A stretch of 64,000 nucleotides of DNA from Mayamaea pseudoterrestris (taxonomy: Eukaryota; Bacillariophyta; Bacillariophyceae; Sellaphorales; Sellaphoraceae): NCBI GenBank assembly GCA_027923505.1, contig BROI01000001.1, positions 89,501 through 153,500 on the forward strand, written 5' to 3'. The first letter of the stretch is position 1, and each line of letters begins with the position of its first letter. The position numbers and the translations under genes were made by a program. The notes below the pieces were generated by a model, which did no database searches, was not told where the DNA came from, and saw only the letters and a program-made list of their open reading frames with translations. Positions 39,775 through 49,477 of this stretch are shown here, piece after piece.

Positions 39775-41187
39775 ATGGACCACGACGAGGACGACTTTGC
39801 CGTGCAGCTGCTAATCGCCCAGCAGGAGAGTCTGCAAGCGATTGCTCGACAAACAAGGCGACAGCAAGAAGATGAAGAAAGCTTGGCAATGCAGCGAGCC
39901 ATTGAAGCGTCGCGACTCGAGCACGATACCCACGTCGCTCGTCAGCTGCATGATCAAGAATTGTCAGCAGCCGATCATGAGCTAGCCATGGCGTGTGAAG
40001 AAAGTAGCCAGGCTGCTCAACATTACGAGCATCAAGTCAGTCTTGCCATGGCAGCTGATCACTCTCGAAGTTTGGCGACGCAGGAGCAAAATCATGGTTC
40101 TTGGGATTGTCCCAATTGCACGCTTGTCAATGAGCCTTACCAACCATCCTGCCGGGCCTGCAATCAACGAGCACCAAGTCATGTACTAGTGTTTAAAGAG
40201 TTACCAAGCAATATAGCGTTTGGAGTTGAACTGGAAATGATGGTGACGAATGGTCTTCGCGACGGATTCACTCTGCAATCGCTCGCGCAAGACTTGACGA
40301 GACTTGGACCGGAACGCATTCTATACGAAGGCTACTCTCATGCAACCATTGCGGATTGGAAGATTGTCACGGATGGAAGCATTAGAGGAGTTAATGGTCA
40401 AAATCAAGACTTGTGCTTTGAGCTAGTTTCGCCTGTTTTGAAAGGTCACGCAGGCATTTCGCAGCTCCGACGGGTCATGGAGATTGTGAGAAAGTTGGGC
40501 ATTGCAACGAACGCCAGCTGCGGGTTTCACGTTCACGTGGATGCCGAACCAGCCTCGAGTCCGCTTGGAAACGTGGCAGCGTTGAAGCGGATCAGTAACT
40601 GCTTTGTGGCATTGGAGAATGCTTTCGACTTGTTGGTGGCACTCACGTGGGACAATCATGGCGACAATGCCGAAAGACGCGCCAATAAAAATAGTTACTG
40701 CCAGTCTAACCGCCTCGCATTTGGTGAGCAGTCGAATCAGCAACGATGGAGCAAGATTAACTCGTGCAGATCAAGGCAGGAAGTCGTTGACATGATAAAT
40801 CCTCGCTCCGATCGCTACCGCAAGCTCAACTTGACTAACATTGTGAACCGACAGCGACCTTCGACGTGCGAGTTTCGTAACCATGGTGGCGTAGTTTCCA
40901 TTCCCGAAGCGGAAGCATGGGTACGGTTGATACTGCTCTTTTGTCGAAACGCTGGCTCTGTCAGTGACGCAACATGCTTGTTGCCGGAAGGAGCTACGCC
41001 AAAGATGGAACTACAAGCTCTGTTTCGGCTAGTCGACTGTCATGGTTTGGAAGAATTTTTCGTGGTGGAGCGGCGATTGTTTGCTGATCATCGATTGTCT
41101 AACGACTGGGAGTGTCGCATTTGTCGCAAGCGCTTTGTCACGAGCCGATCTCTTGCTCAACATGCGGCAGCTTGTAGACACTACTAG
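39775..41187 (+). CDS. Putative amidoligase fused to UIM-like motifs, NZF and C2H2 zinc fingers
   Basis: 470 aa, single exon. Residues 1-100 are a helical Gln/Glu/Ala region with four UIM-like cores fitting phi-x-x-A-x-x-x-S: LLIAQQES, MQRAIEAS (preceded by EDEESLA), LAMACEES and LAMAADHS. Residues 109-130 are a RanBP2/NZF-type zinc finger (WDCPNC, ten residues, CRAC). Residues about 147-420 match the putative amidoligase superfamily (glutamine-synthetase-like COOH-NH2 ligases): FGVELEMM, DWKIVTDGSI, ELVSPVL, a GFHVHVD metal-site motif and TCEFRNHGG. Residues 445-470 are a C2H2 finger (CRICRKRF...H...C/H). UIM and many NZF domains bind ubiquitin (family knowledge), so a ligase acting on or near ubiquitinated proteins is proposed (inference). 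All key catalytic positions look intact. Confidence 0.8.
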   Translation: MDHDEDDFAVQLLIAQQESLQAIARQTRRQQEDEESLAMQRAIEASRLEHDTHVARQLHDQELSAADHELAMACEESSQAAQHYEHQVSLAMAADHSRSLATQEQNHGSWDCPNCTLVNEPYQPSCRACNQRAPSHVLVFKELPSNIAFGVELEMMVTNGLRDGFTLQSLAQDLTRLGPERILYEGYSHATIADWKIVTDGSIRGVNGQNQDLCFELVSPVLKGHAGISQLRRVMEIVRKLGIATNASCGFHVHVDAEPASSPLGNVAALKRISNCFVALENAFDLLVALTWDNHGDNAERRANKNSYCQSNRLAFGEQSNQQRWSKINSCRSRQEVVDMINPRSDRYRKLNLTNIVNRQRPSTCEFRNHGGVVSIPEAEAWVRLILLFCRNAGSVSDATCLLPEGATPKMELQALFRLVDCHGLEEFFVVERRLFADHRLSNDWECRICRKRFVTSRSLAQHAAACRHY

Positions 41188-41571
41188 ATCTACCGGTAGA
41201 CCCGAAAGAAATGAAAGATGGCGATGCAAGTGAAATCTTTCGCTACCGGCAAGGCCGCCATTTTGAATTGCTATGCATGCTAATGTGAACGAGGTGCAAT
41301 GTCTCGCGTCTTTTCATTGACGATTCCCAGGTACTGCCCCCTAATTGGGCAAGGCGTAATCAACGCTGGGCTATGATTGCAACGCTTCGCTGAATGAACG
41401 AAGGTCTCGACTTTGTTCGTGGACAAAAAATGATAAAGCACGTCAACTTACGTTCGCCTTGGGATTTTCGTGACTAACCAGTCGAGGTCCATCGTCGTCG
41501 CGAATCCACGCGCTGACAGAACACGGTCCGTGGAGCAATTTTGATGCACACTTTGCTCCCAGAAAGCGCAC
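41188..41571. other. Intergenic, 0.4 kb
   Basis: Lies between the amidoligase gene and the MBD-like gene on the same strand. It must hold the 3' UTR of the first and the promoter of the second. No ORF or RNA gene seen. Confidence 0.5.
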
Positions 41572-41622
41572 ATGCACAACAACGCACAGTTTGCAATCAT
41601 TGTTGCGTCGCTACGTTGCATC

Positions 41623-42588
41623 ATGGACTCCTTTTCTTTCTTGTTGCCGGCGCCGGCGTTTCATGAGCCTGTGGAAGTATCCGATGCTTTGACGACTGCG
41701 CCAAGCGACGAAGACTTTGGGCACGAGAAGAACGAGAACCGAGACGAGGTGGAAACTGAATTTGACACTGCCACGGAGAAGGAGGCGGAAATGGCCACGA
41801 ACGATGACGCTATCGACGACAAGATTGAAGAGTCTCTGGACGACGAACCTGAACTCGAGAATCTGGACGAGCACCCGGCAGATGAACTCGAGAATCTGGA
41901 GGAGGACCCGACAGACAAGCCCGTGTCAGAGGATGCGGGAGATTTGGGCGAAGACTTTGTCGCGGTTCAAAAGAAGTCGAAGAAGTCGAAGAAGTCAAAA
42001 AAGTCTGGCAAGGACAAGTCGAAGAAGACGCAGACTCCTGTGGAAGAAATTGAATATGACGACGAGATTATGGAAAAGCCTCAAAAGAAGTCGTCTGGCA
42101 AGAGCAAGGGGAAGGAAAAGAAGGCCAAGAAGAGTAGCAAGCGCAAGTTTGACAAGATTTCGTCCGACGTAACTGACAAGGACGAGGAAGTTTCTGGCAG
42201 CAAAGTCTCGGGTCGCAAAGCTGCTAAAAATGCCAAGGCCAAGATCAAGAAGCAAACGATCGAAAAGCGCGAGCGCCCCGCCAAGAAGATGCGCATCAAA
42301 ACGTTAACGACCGCTCAAGCCAAGCGTGAGGTTACTGTCGACACTCCCGACGAAGCCATCAAAGACAAGGTCAAGGACGGCAATGTCATTGAGCGCTCGT
42401 GGGCTGGATGGAAACGCCGTAAGGTTCCGCGGCTTTCGTCGCCGGGCACGGTGGATAAGTATTGGTACACGCCCGAAATGGGCTTGGAGCTGCGCTCGCT
42501 TCAGCAGGTCAAGCTCTTTATGGACACGCTGGCCGGTAATGGAGGTGACGAGGAGGAAACTATGAAGGCAATGGGCGGTACCGTTTAG
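41623..42588 (+). CDS. Lys/Asp/Glu-rich nuclear protein with C-terminal MBD-like motif
   Basis: 321 aa from the ATG MDSFSF (an earlier in-frame ATG exists at 41572). The first 130 residues are strongly acidic with a short duplicated step (DELENLEEDP). Residues about 125-250 are strongly basic, with repeated KKSKKSKKS and KKAKKSSKRK runs that look like nuclear localisation signals. Residues about 265-310 (WAGWKRRKVPRLSSPGTVDK, then YWYTPEMGLELRSLQQVKLF) fit the methyl-CpG-binding/TAM pattern: GWKR, basic strand, Y-Y-x-P-x-G-x-x-LRS, then a helix. MBD proteins read methylated DNA (family knowledge); binding here is inference because the motif is short. Confidence 0.6.
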   Translation: MDSFSFLLPAPAFHEPVEVSDALTTAPSDEDFGHEKNENRDEVETEFDTATEKEAEMATNDDAIDDKIEESLDDEPELENLDEHPADELENLEEDPTDKPVSEDAGDLGEDFVAVQKKSKKSKKSKKSGKDKSKKTQTPVEEIEYDDEIMEKPQKKSSGKSKGKEKKAKKSSKRKFDKISSDVTDKDEEVSGSKVSGRKAAKNAKAKIKKQTIEKRERPAKKMRIKTLTTAQAKREVTVDTPDEAIKDKVKDGNVIERSWAGWKRRKVPRLSSPGTVDKYWYTPEMGLELRSLQQVKLFMDTLAGNGGDEEETMKAMGGTV

Positions 42589-42951
42589 TGTCGTGCCAAC
42601 AGTTGCTGTTTTCGAATGGCGAGACCCTTTTTAGTAAAGCCGTTGGAATCGCGTTGATTAGTCTCCAATGTTCGGCTTGTTAGTAAAGTAACTGGGCGTC
42701 TAATACAAATTGTTCAATTATTAGTTAATAGCTTTGAAGGTTTAAGATATGGGATGAAGTGCAGTGCGAGTGGATCCGGTAGCTAACAGTGAAGGCACTT
42801 GCGTAAAAATGTCGCATCGTTTTCTAAACAAAACGGGCAAGACTGAAATGACTCAGTATTCATCATGATGAATGTCATAAATGACTTGGCCCCTTCGCGC
42901 GACACGACCGCCACATTTTCTTTTTGGCGTGACCATGAGATTCGAACGACC

Positions 42952-44376
42952 ATGACCGTCTCTGGGCAACGATGTAGATGCAGATCTTTGTTTCTACTGC
43001 ATGCAATATCACTGGTACTCATAGACAAGTCATTGCTGCGAATATCAGCCAATGAAGCCTTTTGTCACGCCGATGGAACTTGCGAAACAAATGGAGATTC
43101 GGATCCGTTATCCAGTCGTCTTGATCAAGCCATGGCAGCAAAGTCTACAGCCTACGGCCTCGAGCAATATATTACACACGACTTTCGAAGAGAGCAGCAG
43201 CTTCGACTCATGGAGCAAGTCGATCAGTACATGCGCAATATTGTTTTCACAGAACTCAAGTACATTCCAATCAAAGCTGACTGCTTGAATCGCCACGATT
43301 TATGTAGCTTTTGGAGCGCCATTGGCGAATGCAAAAGCAATGAAGCTTACATGCTGCTGCAATGCGCACCGGCCTGTCAAGCATGTCACTCGTTAATCTT
43401 TGAGGAACGATGTCCGTTTGATGAGAATGACTTGTTGAACGTTTGGCAGCCTGGTGACTTGGGATCGTTCTTTCGGCGCATCACGACGGACGAATCCATT
43501 CAGCAATCCTACAATCCGCAAATACTCAGTCAGCCGGAGCGAGGTGGTGTACATGGTGATAATCCATGGATTATCATACTCGATGACTTCCTCACCCAGG
43601 AAGAATGCGAAACACTCATTGAGCAAGGCGCCATTCAAGGCTACGAGCGATCGGAAGACGTTGGCCGCAAGAGGTTTGACGGAACGTACGACTCGATTCA
43701 AAGCGAGGGACGTACAAGTACGAACGCGTGGTGCTTGAACGACTGCTACGAGCACAATGTGACTCGAGCCGTGACGCAACGAATGGAGGAGCTTACGGGT
43801 GTGCCGGAATCACACAGCGAATATCTGCAGCTGCTCAAGTACGAGCCAGGTCAATTTTATGAAATGCATCATGACTATATTCCCCATCATGTTCAACGAG
43901 CGCAAGGACCGCGGATACTGGTGAGTAACGTGTATGCCGCGAAAATGGGTTGTTTGTGACACGCTTATTCAGTGTGACTTTGCACTGCAGCGATATCTGT
44001 TTCATTGTCCCACGATCATTGCTCGTACCTTAAACAATCTTTTTTCACAGACAATATTTTTGTATTTGAATGACGTGGAGGAAGGCGGAGGCACCCGCTT
44101 CACAGACTTGGACTTGACCATCATGCCCAAGCGTGGACGAGCCGTGATTTGGCCGAGCGTATTGGACCAAGCACCGACGCTCAAGGAACCAAGGACGCAT
44201 CATGAGGCATTACCAGTCACTAAGGGCGTCAAGTATGGCGCCAATGCATGGGTACGTGACGATATAACTCTCTGTAGCTACGACTCTTGTAGTGGCTCAG
44301 CTCATCCGTTGCTTTTTTGGCTTCCCAGATCCACTTGCGCGACTTTAAAAAGCCCTACATAGACAGTTGCGTATAA
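42952..44376 (+). CDS. Prolyl 4-hydroxylase with ShKT domain, ER-targeted
   Basis: Three exons: 42952-43920, 44051-44251 and 44329-44376 (405 aa). Donors GTGAGT and GTACGT, acceptors CACAG and CCCAG, both junctions phase 0. The ATG at 42952 gives a signal peptide or anchor (CRSLFLLHAISLVLIDKSLL); an ATG at 42865 is the alternative. A six-Cys ShKT-like domain (DCLNRHDLC...CAPACQAC) precedes the 2-oxoglutarate/Fe(II) dioxygenase domain. Visible catalytic residues are H-x-D in YEMHHDY, the distal His in RTHHEALPV and the 2-OG-binding Lys in KGVKYGANAW. The enzyme hydroxylates proline in the ER; algal members act on cell-wall glycoproteins (family knowledge). The Pro-rich secreted proteins in this window are plausible but unproven substrates. 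Confidence 0.88.
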
Positions 44377-44627
44377 TTATGCAAATTGTTTTCGTTAGTT
44401 TAAACCTGTAAAAGTTCGTTGTGAATCAGGGTCGTCTATTTTGTACGGTACTGTCAGCCTTAAGCAAGCGAAATCGCTCCCATCGCCTCTGTTCAGCTTA
44501 CGCAGCTTTGAAAGTAAATCGCCACTCATCTTCCCTTTCCATTGCGTCAAGGACCATCAATCTGGTTCCTCCCCAGTGTTCAGCGATGTCGCGATTCGGC
44601 ACAGCTGCGAAAACTATCCACTATCCT

Positions 44628-45215
44628 TCACCTTCGCTTCCGCCTTGAACCAACTCCACGCGCACTAGAACCCGCACCAATGACTCCAACGCTGGCGTTC
44701 AACCGTGGCGCTAATCCTCCATGCTGCATGAAAAAGTCTCTCCACGTGTGCGCCGCGTCCGTGTTGCCAGTCAGCCACTCGCGAAAGGCCTCGCAGGTTT
44801 TGCACTCCTCCACGAGCTCGGCAGACAGTCCCAGCTGCTGCTCGCAGGCGATCCGAAAGGATTCTTCCTCCGACTGACTAATAATAATGTCATTATTGCT
44901 ACTACCGCTTCTACCAGTCAGTTCCTGCTGCAGTACTTCGTATGCGAGTGTGACTTTGATAAAGTCGGAATGCGCCGCTGCAACATCATTATCGTCATTA
45001 TCATTACTTGAAGATCCTCGGACAATGTCAGGATGGCATTCCTTGGCGCGTTTAAAGTAAGCGAATCGAATGTCCATCATGGTTAATTCTTGTGATGCAT
45101 GAGGAGGAAGTCCAAGGAGTGATCGCGCTGCTCGAGACGAGATGCATCGATGAATGATGCTCCTGACTCGACGATCCATTGGCAGCAGAAGCGAAACGGA
45201 ATGGATGAAGCGCAT
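44628..45215 (-). CDS. Small J-domain (DnaJ-like) protein
   Basis: 195 aa, single exon. An N-terminal stretch with Arg and hydrophobic residues (MRFIHSVSLLLPMDRRVRSI) could be a mitochondrial presequence. The J-domain spans about residues 33-100: SLLGLPPHAS, DIRFAYFKRAKECHPD with the essential HPD, then an acidic Ser/Asn/Asp insertion, and FIKVTLAYEVLQ. J-domains stimulate Hsp70 ATPase (family knowledge). The rest has a Cys pair and a Gly/Arg tail (GVGSRRKRR). It is convergent with the P4H gene and divergent from TyrRS. Confidence 0.75.
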   Translation of the reverse strand: MRFIHSVSLLLPMDRRVRSIIHRCISSRAARSLLGLPPHASQELTMMDIRFAYFKRAKECHPDIVRGSSSNDNDDNDVAAAHSDFIKVTLAYEVLQQELTGRSGSSNNDIIISQSEEESFRIACEQQLGLSAELVEECKTCEAFREWLTGNTDAAHTWRDFFMQHGGLAPRLNASVGVIGAGSSARGVGSRRKRR

Positions 45216-45538
45216 GACTTGATCAATCTATATTATATTTTGGTCCCTTCTTACTCGAGTCGTCGGCTTGTCTTACTCATGAGATGACTACGGTAGCCTC
45301 CCAAGGTAGATGAAAAATGATCGCGTCATGGTGGAGTGTGGTCACGCATCGTCACACCAGCTGAGCGTCGCACCGCGAGCTGATCGATCGTTTTCAAAGC
45401 CGTGTAATAATCGGCGCGCCTTCGCGGCCGCTCGTTTGCGTCGCTCATTCATCATTCGTCTCCTCCAGATCGGCAGTTTCAGTTGTTCGCCTTGCGTGCG
45501 CCCGCTTCACTATCCTCCAACATTCTCCTTTAACTATA
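45216..45538. promoter_or_regulatory. Shared divergent promoter region (J-domain gene / TyrRS)
   Basis: 323 bp separate the two divergent start codons, so both promoters must lie here. No TATA box or named motif recognised. Confidence 0.45.
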
Positions 45539-47938
45539 ATGTCAAAGGAACCATCTGCTGCTGCTAGCGCAGTAGTCGCTTGGACGAACGACTTGCAGGC
45601 TGACTTTGAGCAAATCGTCCGCGTCGGAGAGGAATGCATTTCCGAGCATGAAGTCAAAGCATTGCTAACAAAGAAACAAGCAAACGCAACGCAGGTGGAA
45701 GCAGCAGCAGCAGCTACTACTCCATCATCATCATGTCCCATTATATTATACGATGGCTTTGAACCATCCGGTCGCATGCACATTGCGCAGGGCGTCTTCA
45801 AAGCCATGAACGTGAATCGCTTGACGAGTCTTCATACGTGCGATGCGAGATTCGTCTTTTGGGTGGCCGACTGGTTCGCCCTCATGAACGACAAGATGGG
45901 TGGCTCGCTCGAAAAGATTCAAACGGTGGGACACTACTTGATCCAGGTGTGGAAGGCGGCTGGCATGAATCTTGCAAAAGTTGATTTCAAGTGGGCAAGC
46001 ATTGAAATCACGCAGCATGCCAATATTTACTGGCCCATGATGCTTGACATTGCGCGACGATTCAACGTGACGCGCATTAAAAAGTGCTGCCAAATCATGG
46101 GTCGTTTGGAAGGAACATTGTCAGCTGCTCAAGTCTTGTATCCACTCATGCAGTGCACCGATGTATTTTTCCTCAAGGCGGACGTTTGCCAACTTGGCGT
46201 CGACCAGCGCAAGGTCAACATGCTTGCGCGCGAGTACTGCGAGGCGGCGGGACGCAAAGTCAAGCCAATCATATTGAGTCATCACATGTTGTATGGTTTA
46301 AAGGCTGGACAGGAAAAAATGAGCAAGTCTGATCCAAATAGTGCAGTCTTTATGGAGGACTCTGCTGATGACGTGGAACGCAAGATTCTTTCGGCGTATT
46401 GTCCGAGTCGATTGGAAACTCTAGAAGGAGTGGAACGTGATACTACAGTGACAGACACGACGGATCACAATGATGTGGAGGACGCTGGCAAGGCGTCAAT
46501 GCATTTGACGGTTGACAATTTGAAGAACCCTTGCCTCGATTACATTCATCACATTATATTTTCAGCACCAAATGCAACGTTTACGGCTGATGAGATTGTT
46601 TACAAGGACTATGCAAGTGTTGAAGCAGCGTTTTTGAGTGGAGACATGTCGGAAGACTCGTTGAAACGAGGACTCATTGATGCACTGAATCATTTGCTTG
46701 AACCTGTTCGTAGTCATTTCATTAACGATCCTGAAGCCAAGCGATTACTTGAATGTGTGCAGCAGTACAAGAAGGACTCGGTGACGACGGTGACGGAGCA
46801 GCAAACGGTGAGGCGACTTGACTTGGTCAAGCTTGGCAAGGTTGCGCCTGATTCGCACTTGGTATTTGCACCACTCCCGACGGCATCGCCTTCTCTACAA
46901 GATTCAGTCCACTTGATTGCGCTACTGAAACATGGCACGGAAAGTGAAAATGGCAATGATACAGCTAATACACCTGATTCACAAACACCAATCATTTTGT
47001 TTCTCAGCGACTGGTCTGCTCGCGTCTGCAACGCTTGCCAGGCCGACGTCAAGGCAATTACAGCCTACTATACCATTTTGCTGGCAAGTCTCAAGGCGCT
47101 TGATGCTGGGTTAATGAGTCGCGTTCAAGTCGTTTGGCAGTCCGAAGCTATTCTTGCTGATCCGTCCAACTACTGGATCAGTGTCATCAATGTCGGTCGG
47201 CACTTTTCGTTGAACAAGGTCATGGGAGCTCAAATGCAGGATAGCGAGTGCGTTGGCCTTGTGATTGCGCGCTTGATGCGCGTGGCTGACGTGGTTGGCA
47301 TTGCTCCAAAGATTTTGGTGATGCTTGATCATGATGCTGATTCAATTGTTGTCACGGAGCTGGTCGAGGACTTTTATAATGACAAACTTGCAAAGGAATT
47401 GACTTTGCCAGTAGTCGCCTTGACCATGGGAGCTATTATAAGGTTGCAGGCGGAACGTGAGTCGGAGGCGCTAGTGTTGGAGAATGACGAGTATTACATA
47501 CTGGACGATCCTAAGGTAAGCGACGACAAGGAATTCTGACCGACGTTTGAAGTTGCATCAAAAATGCTCATTTTCCTTGTGCATTTGCAGGTCCACGGTA
47601 AATCCAAGCTGAAGAAGGCATTCTGTGAACCAGGAAATATAAGCTTTTGTCCACCGATTCAGCTTTCATCTGTCTTTGCAATCAATGGTGCAGCAAAGCA
47701 ACTCGTCGTGAGTCGATCGCCCGATAATGGTGGCGACGTTGTATACCAAAATGTGCAGGCACTCGAAAGCGACTTTTGCAGCGGCGCGCTCCATCCGGGC
47801 GATTTGAAAGCATCTGTGGCGACCGTTATGGTCGCCGTGTTGGAGCAATTATCAACCGAGCTCAAACAAGCGGATGCTGCAAAGGCGGCCAAAGATCTGA
47901 AGGCGTACCAGAAGAAGGCGGCGAAGAGTAAAAAGTAA
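45539..47938 (+). CDS. Double-length tyrosyl-tRNA synthetase
   Basis: Two exons: 45539-47515 and 47591-47938 (774 aa); donor GTAAGC, acceptor TTGCAG, phase 0. Residues about 65-390 are a complete eukaryotic/archaeal-type TyrRS: DGFEPSGRMHIAQG carries the HIGH-class signature (HIAQ), LGVDQRKVNMLAREY is the tRNA/Tyr-site helix, and GQEKMSKSDP is the KMSKS loop at about residue 260. Residues about 400-774 repeat the TyrRS fold (FLSDWSARVCN, YWISVINVGRHFSLNKV, a degenerate KVHGKSKLKKAF in place of KMSKS, and a matching NISFCPPI), but the HIGH motif is absent. The protein is therefore a tandem pseudo-dimer, an arrangement known from trypanosomatids. It ends in a basic Lys tail. It charges tRNA-Tyr in the cytosol. 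Confidence 0.9.
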
Positions 47939-48183
47939 TGCCGTAATAATGTATACTCGTTATGTATACGATTGGCAAGGCATCTAAAGTATGCTTAACA
48001 ATAATACATGAGGTCATGCCTTTGCAATCGACAATGACTATGATCTAGACAACTATAGATCAAGCACCAGCCAACAACGCCACATATTTCGCACTCGCAA
48101 GGTTTCAGCCAAGTGAATGTAGCGAACCACTGGTCATGTCATGCCATTATTATTTTTGTTGTATCACCATTTTTTCATTACTA

Positions 48184-49267
48184 CTAGAACGAAAATTGCC
48201 GTCGCACGCGAATGTCCGCCGCCAAGGCCTTTAACGTCGTTGCTTCCAGTGGTAGTTTCAAATCAGTTACCCAGCTTCCGCCAGAAGCACTCGCGTCGGT
48301 CCAAGTCACGTAAATGGCACTGGAGAAATAAAAAGAAGGATAGGTTAGTGCATGAGAGATTAAAATTATAACTAGGAGGGAGAAAGGCGTATTGAGACAT
48401 CTTCACCACCTCCGACTTCACCATAAATTCATATAACACTCACCTCGTCGGGTCCACCTTGGTCACGAGACTCGATCCAGCGCGCAGCGACAAGTTCCAC
48501 TGGTACATCATTTTGGCAGTATTCAAATAAATGGTTGGCGCGATCGAGTTGCGCGCGTCAATTTGATGGAGAATCGACAAGGTTGGATGCGGATACATGT
48601 AGTTGAGCACCGCCTTGGTGCGACCCTGCACGCCGGTGATGGCTTCAATGCGACAGCCACTTCCAAGGGAAGTCACGGTAGTTGAATCGAACGCAGCAGT
48701 CTGCTGTCCATTACCAAGAGCCAGTGTAGGTTGAATGCGAATGCTGGAAAGAGAAGCATATGGAAGGTTCAACAAAAAGCTTCCCTGCAGCACATTCAAA
48801 AACCAGCTTGCCTTTGGCCGACTAGCAAATCGAGCCGAGAGCCAATGAGGTCCTCTCGACGCTTCCAACGTCAAACCATTGGCTCCGGTGTCAAGCTGGT
48901 GGGATGGCTGCACCAAAACGTCGCAAGCTGGTGTACTAAACTTTGCGGTTCCTTCAATAAACTGCGGTAGTCGACGGACCGCATGATACTGGTAACCAGA
49001 CTTGAGTGCAATCTGCTTCAGATTTGGAATCCAATTTGGAAGAGGCGGTCGAGTGCTTGTCAATTGCCAAACGGCATTTGGAGAAAGGGCTCCCAAGTCG
49101 AGCCATGGAAGTTTTGGGGACGACGATGTAGTGGACGATGGAGGTTCGCTAGCTGCTGGGTCTTTCAGCGTGACTGTCACGACGGGACCATTCATCAGGA
49201 AGCGAGCTGCTTCCCCCAGTGGTATACAAGAGCATAGTAGATATAATTTTGTCAAATGGTTTCGCAT
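48184..49267 (-). CDS. Secreted or organelle-targeted protein of unknown function
   Basis: Two exons: 48444-49267 and 48184-48319 (319 aa). Donor GTGAGT; the acceptor TTTCTCCAG is preceded by a pyrimidine tract; phase 2. The ATG at 49267 gives MRNHLTKLYLLCSCIPLGEA, a signal peptide; the frame extends upstream only from a GTG. The mature part is rich in Ser, Leu and alternating hydrophobic residues, e.g. SGYQYHAVRRLPQFIEG, KAVLNYMYPHPTLSIL, and ends with IYVTWTDASASGGSWV and RVRRQFSF. Alternating strands ending in an aromatic F would fit an outer-envelope beta-barrel, but this is speculative. Not recognised as a named family. Confidence 0.65.
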
Positions 49268-49477
49268 GATGCTGATATTGCCGGAGAATGATGGAGGGGA
49301 TGCGGCAGTTGATGCTTGGACGACGCGAAAAGATCGCGAAAGCGTGACGAAAAGTCGCACCGGTGATTAGAAACCGGTAAGACACAGTTTGAAGATGAAC
49401 GCATCCACTCATTCATTTTTTTCATACCAATTCAGGATCAAACAAAGTTTCTCTTTTTGCTGCCATTGTCTTTTTCC
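49268..49477. promoter_or_regulatory. Divergent promoter region (secreted unknown / NSUN2-like)
   Basis: 210 bp separate the two ATGs of divergent genes. No clear TATA or initiator motif; a bidirectional promoter is inferred from spacing alone. Confidence 0.4.

Noticed and set aside
49268-49360. N-terminal extension of the secreted unknown from 49360
   Set aside because: Begins with GTG, not ATG; the ATG at 49267 directly gives a signal peptide.
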